Shown here: in pieces, positions 1 through 6,183 of the stretch
Layout: every line of letters starts with the position of its first letter
Position numbering within the stretch: the stretch's first letter is position 1
From: a virus
Virus record (IMG/VR): IMGVR_UViG_3300005563_000107
Coordinates: 1-22,267 of that record
Length of the DNA: 22,267 bases
Direction: 5' to 3' (one strand)
Translations under genes and position numbers: made by a program
The notes under the pieces: model-generated
What the model was told of the DNA's origin: nothing
The model's input: the letters and a program-made list of their open reading frames with translations, nothing else
Databases searched by the model: none

Positions 1-1
1 T

Positions 2-1447
2 CTCTTCCCGGGTACCCCTGCGAAACTCGGCTTTCTGGCGTCGATGTACTGCGATTGGCATTCGTATTGGAAAGAGGATGCTAGAGACTGGCAGAATCTA
101 CGGGATTTCGAGGGCTTGTTCCGATACAACTGCAGGGATGTTTGCGCTACGTATGAAATTGCTCAAGCGCAGGCACGGAAGCTTGCTTCGGCAAAATTGG
201 AAGCGCAGTTTAGAGAGCGTATGCGGTACAACGGCTATGTCTTCGACATGCAGGAACGTGGCGTCATTAGAGGCGAGATGGAGACTGCACAACTGGAAGC
301 CGAAGTTGAGAACGCCTGCAAAGCCCGCGAGGTCGTCGTCTTTGAAAAGGCTGGACATGAAATTAACCTCGCGTCGCCTAAGCAGGTTGCCGAAGTTCTC
401 TATAAAGACCTGGAATGCAGGAAGCCGCTCAAAGCCGGTGCTGGCGGTACGTCTGACGAAGCACTCATCCAGGTGGCTAAGTGGCATCCGAAACATGCCG
501 AGATGTGCACAGCGATCTTGGAGTGGCGTTCCTTGGCATCCGTCCGCAACAATTTTCTACGGGCGCAACTTGATCCAGATGGAATGCTGCGCTGCAGTTT
601 CAATACTACGGGCACAGAAACCTTCAGATTAACCTCTTCAGGCAATAACTTCGGACGTGGCTGCAATTTACTCAACATATCCAGCGGCAAACGGAAAGAA
701 GGTTCTTCCTTCCGTCTACCTAACTTCCGCCGCGCTATCGTACCGCCGTCCGGTTACACGATTTTCGACTGCGACTTGGCGAGGGCGGATTTACAAGTTG
801 TGGTATGGGAAGCGGATGATGCTGACCTCAAGTGCAAACTTCGCGCAGGGGTGGATATACATACGGAGAATGCCAAGGACATCTTTGGAACGGTATCGCC
901 AACGCCTGAACAGCGCGAACGCGGGAAGACCTTTGTTCATCTTACAAATTATGGTGGAGGGGCACGCACGTGTGCAGTCGCTGTTGGGTGCACAGTCAAA
1001 GAAGCTGAAGTGGCACAGCGTAGGTGGCTTGCCGCCCATCCGGGTATCTTGGAGTGGCATAAGCGTACGCGGGAAGCGTTAGAGCGCAACCGCACAGTTG
1101 CCAACAAGTTCGGCTACCGCATGGTGTTCTTCGATAGGGTAGATGACGCCATGTTTCGCGCTGCGCTGGCGTGGGTACCGCAGTCTACTATTGCCATTGT
1201 GGCTAGCCATATTCACATGAGGATGGAAGATTTGTGCGGCGCACAAATCCAGGTGCAGATGTATGACTCGGTGATGGGTATCTATCCGACCGTGGATGAG
1301 AATGTTATCCTGCCGAAACTATTCGAAGCAACTCAGGTTCCCATCCCATACCCAGACCCGCTCATCATCAGCATGGGTTTGAAGACGTCCACAAAGTCTT
1401 GGGGAGCTTGTGAGGAACGGAAATGGCCGCTAAAAAACGCAGCGTAA
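2..1447 (+). CDS. DNA polymerase, family A (5'-truncated by window edge)
   Basis: Replicative DNA polymerase of the Pol I type; the reading frame is open from base 2, so the gene starts upstream. Numbering from the first in-frame Met (base 44), a YNCRD at 28-32 fits the Exo III motif (Y-x3-D) of a 3'-5' proofreading domain, so the missing 5' part should carry Exo I and Exo II. Polymerase motif A is D244-LARA-D249, with Asp where E. coli Pol I has Glu710. Motif B is R291-x3-K295-x7-Y303-G304, a full match. Motif C is Y407-D408-S409 where the usual triad is His-Asp-Glu: the catalytic Asp is kept and both neighbours differ. It heads a tight plus-strand replication block and overlaps the next gene by 25 bp. 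The family is certain; the full length is unknown. Confidence 0.95.
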   Translation, partial: LFPGTPAKLGFLASMYCDWHSYWKEDARDWQNLRDFEGLFRYNCRDVCATYEIAQAQARKLASAKLEAQFRERMRYNGYVFDMQERGVIRGEMETAQLEAEVENACKAREVVVFEKAGHEINLASPKQVAEVLYKDLECRKPLKAGAGGTSDEALIQVAKWHPKHAEMCTAILEWRSLASVRNNFLRAQLDPDGMLRCSFNTTGTETFRLTSSGNNFGRGCNLLNISSGKRKEGSSFRLPNFRRAIVPPSGYTIFDCDLARADLQVVVWEADDADLKCKLRAGVDIHTENAKDIFGTVSPTPEQRERGKTFVHLTNYGGGARTCAVAVGCTVKEAEVAQRRWLAAHPGILEWHKRTREALERNRTVANKFGYRMVFFDRVDDAMFRAALAWVPQSTIAIVASHIHMRMEDLCGAQIQVQMYDSVMGIYPTVDENVILPKLFEATQVPIPYPDPLIISMGLKTSTKSWGACEERKWPLKNAA

Positions 1448-1668
1448 AGAAGAGCCAATCAGAGACGTTTGCACAGTGGATGCGCCGCGAGCGCATCGCG
1501 CAGGGCATGACGTTAAATGCGGCGGCGGCGCTCATCGGCACTTCAAAGTCCTACGTTTGGGAAATGGAGAACAAGGTTTCTGAGCCGGGTTTGTTGATGG
1601 CGCTGAAGATTGCGGCGGCGTTCGGCAGGACGCTTGGCAGTGTGCTAAGTGAATTGGAGATGGAATGA
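1423..1668 (+). CDS. Small XRE-type helix-turn-helix protein
   Basis: An 81-aa protein with a single Cro/CI-like HTH domain at about residues 16-77; the recognition-helix region is around TSKSYVWEME, followed by the usual E-P-x2-x-x-L-x-K-I-A pattern. A basic Lys/Arg tail occupies the first 10 residues. The start lies inside the polymerase gene (25-bp overlap) and is supported by a GAGG Shine-Dalgarno at 1411-1414, 8 nt before the ATG. Its stop overlaps the next start as ATGA. It probably binds DNA as a dimer and could regulate phage transcription. It lies within a replication block rather than in a divergent repressor/Cro switch, so lysogeny control is not implied. Confidence 0.85.
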   Translation: MAAKKRSVKKSQSETFAQWMRRERIAQGMTLNAAAALIGTSKSYVWEMENKVSEPGLLMALKIAAAFGRTLGSVLSELEME

Positions 1669-1784
1669 GCAACTACTTTTATTCGTTGGCTTTCTTGGTT
1701 GAACAGCATGCTATAAGCGGTCCTTTATTGAATTTCAAATTGCTCATTCTTTTAGATGAGGTAGAAAAAGAGGATAACCAATAG
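1665..1784 (+). CDS. 39-aa translationally coupled ORF, unknown function
   Basis: Begins MSNYFYSLAF and ends EKEDNQ. The ATG overlaps the stop of the HTH gene (ATGA), and a GGAG Shine-Dalgarno at 1656-1659 stands 5 nt before it, so translation is plausible. It has a hydrophobic middle (LLNFKLLILL) and an acidic tail, too short to call a membrane segment. It is in the same frame as the helicase-like gene that follows, separated only by the TAG at 1782-1784 and two codons. It is either a small coupled protein or the N-terminal piece of a longer ORF cut by an amber codon. The family is not recognised. Confidence 0.55.
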   Translation: MSNYFYSLAFLVEQHAISGPLLNFKLLILLDEVEKEDNQ

Positions 1785-1790
1785 CGCACC

Positions 1791-3020
1791 ATGTCAAAAG
1801 TTCTAGCAATGCCGCCAAGGGACAGCGCCTTTCAAGAAAAAGTGCGGCACAACTGGCTTGATGCTTTCCTCGAGTATGCCAGCTATGGTGAGGCCAGTCC
1901 CCGGCTCATGTGGTGGGTAGGTGTGTCCACCATAGCGGCGGTGCTTCAGCGGAAGGTGTGGTTCGACATGGGGGACTTCCAGTGGTCTCCCAACTTCTAC
2001 ATCCTGGTGGTAGGCGAACAGGGCGTGGTCAGAAAGTCAACGTCGATCGACGTCGGTATAAGGATTGCGAAGAAGGTAGATGGCGTGAAGATGGGGCCTG
2101 CCAGTGCAACGTGGCAGGCGTTCATCGACAGGCTGCAGGAAGCGCAGGTGCGTTTCCCGCTACCGAATGGTGAGATGTTCGAGATGGCCTGCATCACGCA
2201 GGCGGTGTCGGAGTTCGGTACCTTCTTCAAGCCCGAGGATCGAGAACAGACAGACGTGCTCACCGATCTATGGGATGGCAAGCTGGACACATGGGAGAAG
2301 GCGACGCGCACCGTCGCCTCCAATAGCATCACCAATCCTTGGATCAACCTCATAGCAGCCACCACGCCCAAATGGGTGTCGCGCAACATGAGCGCCGACG
2401 AGCTAGGCGGCGGCATGATGAGCCGCATCATCTTCATACGGGAGGATATGCCGGACAAGGATGTTCCATACCCTATGGATGTGATGCCCGTGACACGCCC
2501 AGGCATGTATATGGCTTTGCTGCACAAGTTGAGGGAGTTGGGGGACTTGATGGGGCCATTTGGCATCACCCCTGAAGCCAAGGAATGGGGAAGCGCATGG
2601 TACATAAAAGAGCGCGATGAAATGCGCTCTGGGGGGTTGGTGGAACTTGAGGCGGGTTTCAGAGGTCGGAAGCAATGTCACCTACATAAGCTGGCTATGG
2701 TAGTAGCCGCCGCTAAAGGGCGGTACAACATAGAGCTGGAAGACATGCTGGAGTCCGCAAAAAAGCTGGAAGAGGTGGAGGGCGATGCGCGGCGCGTCCT
2801 CGGGTGTATAGGCCACACCAAGATAACAGGTGCGGCGGCAAGCATCGTAGCCACAGTGGAGCGCATGAAGCAGATCAACCGGAAGAAGCTTTACAAGGAT
2901 TTCTTCTTCAGCACGCTGCAATGGAATGAATTCATTGAGGCGCTGCGTAGCGCAATACGCGCAGGACTCGTGATTGAGTCCGGCAGCGACCTAGACCCTA
3001 TTGTTAAATATCGGGAGTAG
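1791..3020 (+). CDS. Phage P-loop ATPase / helicase-like replication protein (DUF3987-like)
   Basis: A 409-aa protein. A modified P-loop, G75-EQG-VVRKST84, follows a hydrophobic strand (NFYILVV); the Gly that normally precedes the Lys is Arg. Downstream are a VSEFGTFF segment at about residue 145 that may serve as the acidic Walker B-like region, and an NLIAATTPKW segment that resembles the sensor strand of RecA/DnaB-type ATPases. The C-terminal 80 residues look like a small winged-helix-type region. Overall it resembles phage proteins annotated as DUF3987 or primase-helicase C-terminal domain, and its place after the DNA polymerase supports a role as replicative helicase or loader. The ATG at 1791 is the first possible start after the in-frame TAG at 1782; the nearest Shine-Dalgarno (AGAGGA, 1769-1774) is 16 nt away, which is long. 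The exact activity is inferred. Confidence 0.65.
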   Translation: MSKVLAMPPRDSAFQEKVRHNWLDAFLEYASYGEASPRLMWWVGVSTIAAVLQRKVWFDMGDFQWSPNFYILVVGEQGVVRKSTSIDVGIRIAKKVDGVKMGPASATWQAFIDRLQEAQVRFPLPNGEMFEMACITQAVSEFGTFFKPEDREQTDVLTDLWDGKLDTWEKATRTVASNSITNPWINLIAATTPKWVSRNMSADELGGGMMSRIIFIREDMPDKDVPYPMDVMPVTRPGMYMALLHKLRELGDLMGPFGITPEAKEWGSAWYIKERDEMRSGGLVELEAGFRGRKQCHLHKLAMVVAAAKGRYNIELEDMLESAKKLEEVEGDARRVLGCIGHTKITGAAASIVATVERMKQINRKKLYKDFFFSTLQWNEFIEALRSAIRAGLVIESGSDLDPIVKYRE

Positions 3021-3023
3021 ATC

Positions 3024-3119
3024 ATGAGCATGTTTAAACACATACCCTTGACCGACAAAGTGCTTATGGCGTGTGCGGCGCTGCTAGCGCTGGCCCAGGC
3101 TGTATTACGGCATCTATAG
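3024..3119 (+). CDS. 31-aa hydrophobic peptide
   Basis: Reads MSMFKHIPLT, then DKVLMACAALLALAQAVLRHL: a short basic/polar head followed by one helix-length hydrophobic stretch (about residues 13-28), so it may insert in the membrane. A GGGAG Shine-Dalgarno at 3013-3017 lies 6 nt before the ATG, inside the end of the helicase-like gene, and the next gene follows after 10 nt with its own AGGAG. The spacing and signals fit a real gene in the operon. Function unknown. Confidence 0.6.
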   Translation: MSMFKHIPLTDKVLMACAALLALAQAVLRHL

Positions 3120-3129
3120 GAGAAACGAA

Positions 3130-3324
3130 ATGGGTTGGAGCAGTGGTAGCGATTTGATGGCGTGCATCATCCAGGATTTGAAAAAGGAATTGCCCGATAA
3201 AGATACAAGAACCATTGTGTACAAAGTGCTTATAAAACACTTTGAGAACTACGACTGCGATACGCTATATGAGTGCAAATTGTCCGATCCAGCTTTTAAG
3301 GCCGCGTTGAAACCGCGTCGATAA
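3130..3324 (+). CDS. Conserved-type small phage protein (64 aa), unknown function
   Basis: Starts MGWSSGSDLM and carries an acidic, aromatic C-terminal half (HFENYDCDTLYEC). The pattern (MGW-x-SGS, then IVYKVLI, then FEN-DCDTL) resembles small hypothetical proteins common in replication regions of other phages, but no function is known to me. An AGGAG at 3118-3122 sits 7 nt before the ATG. It is the last plus-strand gene of the block and its last 29 bp overlap, tail to tail, the end of the Rz1-like gene on the other strand. Confidence 0.8.
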   Translation: MGWSSGSDLMACIIQDLKKELPDKDTRTIVYKVLIKHFENYDCDTLYECKLSDPAFKAALKPRR

Positions 3325-3610
3325 GCGCATCCAAACGGGCTTGGCAGTTATAGTACTGGCCGGCCACTTCCACTATTTTCCAGACCACTTCGCCTGCGGT
3401 ACCCTCATCGAGGGGCGTCAGATCCGGGCAGCGCACGAGTAGTTCGTTTGGAACCTGCAAGGGCGTCGTTAACGATTGACAGCCCGGAACCACCAATACA
3501 GCTAGCAGCACCAGCGCGAGAAACCCGATATAGATCAGCGCTGCGCCTGACCACAACAGCCTTATCTTGCAGGTCTGCCAAAGACCGCGCCAATTGTCGG
3601 GAAACCTCAT
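3296..3610 (-). CDS. Rz1-like outer-membrane spanin lipoprotein
   Basis: A 104-aa protein in a different frame from, and overlapping, the Rz-like gene. From the chosen ATG (3610) a hydrophobic segment at residues 21-41 (SGAALIYIGFLALVLLAVLV) ends in a lipobox-like VPGC with Cys44, after which the mature part begins QSLTTPLQVP. Rz1-type o-spanins are attached to the outer membrane by such a lipid and join Rz to fuse the two membranes at lysis. The ATG at 3610 has AAGGA 8 nt upstream; ATGs at 3616 and 3640 are possible but less well spaced. The 43-residue signal is long for a lipoprotein. Unlike lambda Rz1, it is not fully nested: about 109 bp extend beyond the end of Rz. It ends tail to tail with the plus-strand replication block. 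Confidence 0.78.
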   Translation of the reverse strand: MRFPDNWRGLWQTCKIRLLWSGAALIYIGFLALVLLAVLVVPGCQSLTTPLQVPNELLVRCPDLTPLDEGTAGEVVWKIVEVAGQYYNCQARLDALIDAVSTRP

Positions 3611-3764
3611 CTGCATGTTCCTTCTGCTGCTGCGCAGCATTCGTGATAGCAGCTATTTTAGCTTCGTACTTGAGGCGTGCGACATGATGGCCCCACAAAT
3701 AACCCGAGAAAAGACACAGCATTGCGACAGCAATGCTAGTTGCCAATGACGGGAGGCTCGGCAC
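3405..3764 (-). CDS. Rz-like inner-membrane spanin
   Basis: A 119-aa protein with an N-terminal signal anchor (SIAVAMLCLFSGYLWG, about residues 10-25) followed by a charged, Gln/Ala-rich helix likely to form a coiled coil (KYEAKIAAITNAAQQQKEH and on to about residue 75). This is the layout of i-spanins, which span the inner membrane and periplasm and act with Rz1. The start chosen is a GTG at 3764, supported by AGGA 8 nt upstream; an in-frame ATG exists at 3902, but it would add a Cys/Pro-rich extension antithetical to this family and lies inside the holin. The gene overlaps the holin 3' end by 29 bp and shares about 200 bp with Rz1 in another frame. Confidence 0.78.
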   Translation of the reverse strand: MPSLPSLATSIAVAMLCLFSGYLWGHHVARLKYEAKIAAITNAAQQQKEHADEVSRQLARSLADLQDKAVVVRRSADLYRVSRAGAASCIGGSGLSIVNDALAGSKRTTRALPGSDAPR

Positions 3765-3990
3765 GGTTCTTTTCCTGTTGGGAGGCTGTCCGGGCGTGCA
3801 GGAGCACATTGGCAATGCCCAACGCGACGAAACCCATCCCATACAGGTTGGCGGGCAAGTAGTCGTGGAAGGTCGGCCAAACATTGCCAAGTTGCTCCGC
3901 AAGCGGTACCGCAGTGACGAGGATAGTATTAATCCTGACGTTGCAATTACAGCGCATCATACGCGCCCAAAACACGGCAAGCTCTTTCAT
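3736..3990 (-). CDS. Putative holin
   Basis: An 84-aa protein starting MKELAVFWARMMRCN, with two hydrophobic segments: about residues 18-30 (INTILVTAVPL) and about 48-66 (LYGMGFVALGIANVLL). They are separated by a short loop carrying LGNVWPTFHDYLP, and a charged C-terminus follows. This resembles small phage proteins found beside endolysins and annotated as holins. Holins form inner-membrane holes that release the signal-less endolysin. The ATG at 3990 has a strong AAGGAG 6 nt upstream; the ATG-like start 30 bp earlier has no such signal. It lies between endolysin and Rz, the usual lysis order. The role is inferred from size, membrane segments and position. Confidence 0.7.
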   Translation of the reverse strand: MKELAVFWARMMRCNCNVRINTILVTAVPLAEQLGNVWPTFHDYLPANLYGMGFVALGIANVLLHARTASQQEKNRAEPPVIGN

Positions 3991-4006
3991 GTCTGGCTCC
4001 TTATTG

Positions 4007-4432
4007 TTAACCTTTCTCAACCATGGATGCCAGCCGCAATGCCCGATCCCCTACCTGTTGCGCCCATCGGGAAATGCGCAGGCCCTGAGCAGCATTCTGA
4101 AACTTCCCGTTCTTAATTGCAACAATCGTGTTACTAAAAGTTGCTGCGCGGTTTAAGCCAAGATTTAGCATCCAATCTAGCAACGCCGCTTGACGGCGTA
4201 ATGACAAGCTTTGCCACACCTCTTCTCCGAAGAGGGTGATGCAGTCCTTCTCTGCGTTGGCGATGTCGTGCTGGAAGAGGAGGTTGATTACATCGTCGGG
4301 GATGCCGTTATCGGTTAAGTTGTGGCCAATGCCGATGGTAAGCTTGCCTACGGTGTCGGTGTAGGGCTTGGCCTTGCGTCCTTCGTGCAATTCCAAAAGA
4401 GGTTGAACTATAGCGAGCAGTTCTTTGTCCAT
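4007..4432 (-). CDS. Endolysin, GH24 (T4-lysozyme-type) muramidase
   Basis: A 141-aa protein that cleaves the beta-1,4 bond between MurNAc and GlcNAc in peptidoglycan. The catalytic pattern E-x8-D-x5-T is exact: Glu17 (LHEGRKAKPY), Asp26 (TDTVGK) and Thr32 (LTIGIGHN). Helices rich in Ala/Leu with LLDWMLNLG follow, as in the family, and the length is within the usual range. There is no signal peptide, so it should need the holin encoded just downstream. The ATG at 4432 has no clear Shine-Dalgarno (the sequence before it reads ACCTCCAAAATATACGCT), so the start is chosen from the family layout. It is followed by holin, Rz and Rz1 on the same strand. Confidence 0.92.
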   Translation of the reverse strand: MDKELLAIVQPLLELHEGRKAKPYTDTVGKLTIGIGHNLTDNGIPDDVINLLFQHDIANAEKDCITLFGEEVWQSLSLRRQAALLDWMLNLGLNRAATFSNTIVAIKNGKFQNAAQGLRISRWAQQVGDRALRLASMVEKG

Positions 4433-4454
4433 AGCGTATATTTTGGAGGTAGTT

Positions 4455-4790
4455 ATGTGGCTTCAGGTTGCTTTAGGAATCTTCGTTTTTTACGTCGTCG
4501 TCAACATGCTTTGGGCATTGTTCGTCGGTACGCTTTGGGGTTACGCTTACCTGCGGCAAAAAGCTAGGCAAGCAATGCAACCCCGTGTTACGCAGCGCGA
4601 CATCGACAAGCTACGCATCAGCTTTGGGTACGAACCTACTGCCCAAATAAACTCTGTACCCCTGCGTAAGCCGCAGGCATGCCCTGCACCATCAATGGAA
4701 CTTGTCCTGCCGCAGCGGGCGCAGCTTGAGACGCAAACAGGGACTGCCCGGGCCCCGTTAGAAGGCCGTACCGTAACGCTGGCCGAGTAG
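4455..4790 (+). CDS. Single-pass membrane protein, counter-oriented, unknown function
   Basis: A 111-aa protein starting MWLQVALGIF. Residues 2-30 form a strongly hydrophobic segment (VALGIFVFYVVVNMLWALFV), followed by basic residues (RQKARQ), which places the C-terminus in the cytoplasm by the positive-inside rule. A GGAGG Shine-Dalgarno at 4445-4449 sits 5 nt before the ATG, the best ribosome site in this area, and argues for a real gene although both neighbours run on the other strand. The last 155 bp are antisense to the 3' end of the 515-aa virion gene, and this part of the protein is low-complexity in appearance (Pro/Gln/Arg). I saw no convincing promoter upstream. It may be a lysis- or superinfection-related membrane protein; the family is not recognised. 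Confidence 0.6.
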   Translation: MWLQVALGIFVFYVVVNMLWALFVGTLWGYAYLRQKARQAMQPRVTQRDIDKLRISFGYEPTAQINSVPLRKPQACPAPSMELVLPQRAQLETQTGTARAPLEGRTVTLAE

Positions 4791-6183
4791 CTGCCGCAAG
4801 CAAGCCAAGTGGATGGTGTCCAAGCAGCGCCGGGAGCATACCGGATACAATGTCCGCGCCACCCAGGATAGCGGGGTCTTCCTTTGGTACGCCAGACGCC
4901 TTGGGCGCATGGGCGGCAAACTGCCCAATAAGCTTTAACTCGTCAGTCAGAGGCGCTTTGTTCTTGAGCGCAGTCGCAAACGCAGGCGCGCTAACTTCAC
5001 CGCTCGGTTGCATAGCGCGCTGCACAGCGTACTGTTTTGCAAGCTGCTCCCTCCCGGCGCGCATGGCGTCAATCAATTCTTGGCCGGTGGTAGAGCCTTC
5101 CGTAGCGGGGCCTGCACCGCTGGTCATATGCATAGCAATGTTGTCTTCAATGGCCTTGGCTATGCCGTTGGCCGCTTCGCCAAATTTGACATCCCCTTCC
5201 TTATAGGCTTGAGAGGCTTTGCCGCGCAGGTTCTGGATGGCGTCTACAGCATCTTTGCCGGTGAAGTTGCGCACGTTGTGCGCGTTCACCAAGTCCAAGA
5301 TGTCCTGCCGGGTGTTGGCCGGAATAGAGCTTTTTGCGCCACCCTGGTTTAAGGCAATATCGGCCAGGGTGCCGCCGTAGATGTTATCCGTTGGCATCTT
5401 GGTTAGGGCACGCGCAGGGCCGTAGGCATTCTCCGAGGTATCCGCAATCAATTTCTGCAGGTTATCGGCACTCAGCGGCGTGCCCTCCGGCAGTCCAGCG
5501 GCCTTGGCCGCCAACTTGTTGGTGAGTTCCTGGTTGCGCGCCTCGGCAATCTTGTTCACCTGGTTGCTTCCGGCAAAGGTCTGCAGAATGTTCCCCAAAG
5601 GGGAACTGCCTGCCTCCTTCGGAGGCACTACGTACCCGGCTTTTTGGGCATTCTGCAAGGCTTGCTGCTGCGCGGTGAGCTGCGCCGGGGCATCGTAGAG
5701 GGCCTGCGCGCCGCCGCCCAGGGCCTTTGCACCTTGGATGCCTTGGGTAATCTCACCCATGACAGGATCGGCGAAGCCGAACCCCATGCGGGTAACCGCC
5801 TGTACGGCGCGCTCCGTGTCGTTCTCCGGCTGTGGTAGGTACTTGTCAACAAGCTGGTTGATAGTGGAGGACACGGGCGCAAGATGAGTGCCCGCCACCG
5901 CGTTGACTCCGGCGTTGAGGGCGTCTCCCACGGCACCTACGGTGCCGCTCATGCCTTGAATGCCCGCACGGGCCGTCAGGCCCAACTGCCGCATGAACTC
6001 TTCCCCTATGGGGCGCGAAGTCGCCCCAGCCGGGGACCCTGTGGACGCAGAACTGGTAGTAGAAGCGGTGCTGCTTCCCCCCGGCGGGGCCTTCATTAGA
6101 CTACTGAGTTGGGATAATTGTTCCTCAGTAGGGTTGTCTGGCATGTTGACCATTTCGCCGGTCGGCATCTTTACGAGTGGCAT
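4636..6183 (-). CDS. Putative internal virion / DNA-ejection protein (515 aa)
   Basis: A large Ala/Gly/Gln-rich protein. The N-terminus (MPLVKMPTGEMVNMPDNPTE) contains a short conserved-looking MPTGE motif often seen in phage structural proteins, then a Ser/Thr/Ala linker (about 33-55) and a long helical body. An Ala/Leu-rich C-terminal part (about 455-515) includes HHPLGLLAAATRPALRYG. There is no enzymatic motif. It follows the 653-aa protein with a TAATG overlap and precedes the lysis genes, so it belongs to the tail/internal virion set. Three such proteins in a row in a short-tailed phage are commonly the ejection proteins that leave the head with the DNA; the assignment rests on context and composition, not on a recognised domain. 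Confidence 0.6.
   Translation of the reverse strand: MPLVKMPTGEMVNMPDNPTEEQLSQLSSLMKAPPGGSSTASTTSSASTGSPAGATSRPIGEEFMRQLGLTARAGIQGMSGTVGAVGDALNAGVNAVAGTHLAPVSSTINQLVDKYLPQPENDTERAVQAVTRMGFGFADPVMGEITQGIQGAKALGGGAQALYDAPAQLTAQQQALQNAQKAGYVVPPKEAGSSPLGNILQTFAGSNQVNKIAEARNQELTNKLAAKAAGLPEGTPLSADNLQKLIADTSENAYGPARALTKMPTDNIYGGTLADIALNQGGAKSSIPANTRQDILDLVNAHNVRNFTGKDAVDAIQNLRGKASQAYKEGDVKFGEAANGIAKAIEDNIAMHMTSGAGPATEGSTTGQELIDAMRAGREQLAKQYAVQRAMQPSGEVSAPAFATALKNKAPLTDELKLIGQFAAHAPKASGVPKEDPAILGGADIVSGMLPALLGHHPLGLLAAATRPALRYGLLTGPGQSLFASQAAPAAAGQVPLMVQGMPAAYAGVQSLFGQ

Noticed and set aside
1997-2605. Minus-strand ORF of 202 codons within the helicase-like gene
   Set aside because: It lies fully within the plus-strand gene that has a P-loop and helicase-like pattern; no Shine-Dalgarno and no protein family seen.
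3765-3902. Longer Rz reading from the ATG at 3902
   Set aside because: The extension is Cys/Pro-rich and would overlap most of the holin; the GTG at 3764 with AGGA upstream and a signal anchor behind it fits the family.
4403-4442. TTGAAC and TATATT as a promoter for the plus-strand membrane gene
   Set aside because: The spacing is 28 bp, far from the 16-18 bp needed, and the -10 would be too close to the ATG.
4322-4567. Plus-strand ORF of 81 codons antisense to the endolysin
   Set aside because: It overlaps the endolysin catalytic region and another frame of the better-supported 4455-4790 gene; no ribosome site.
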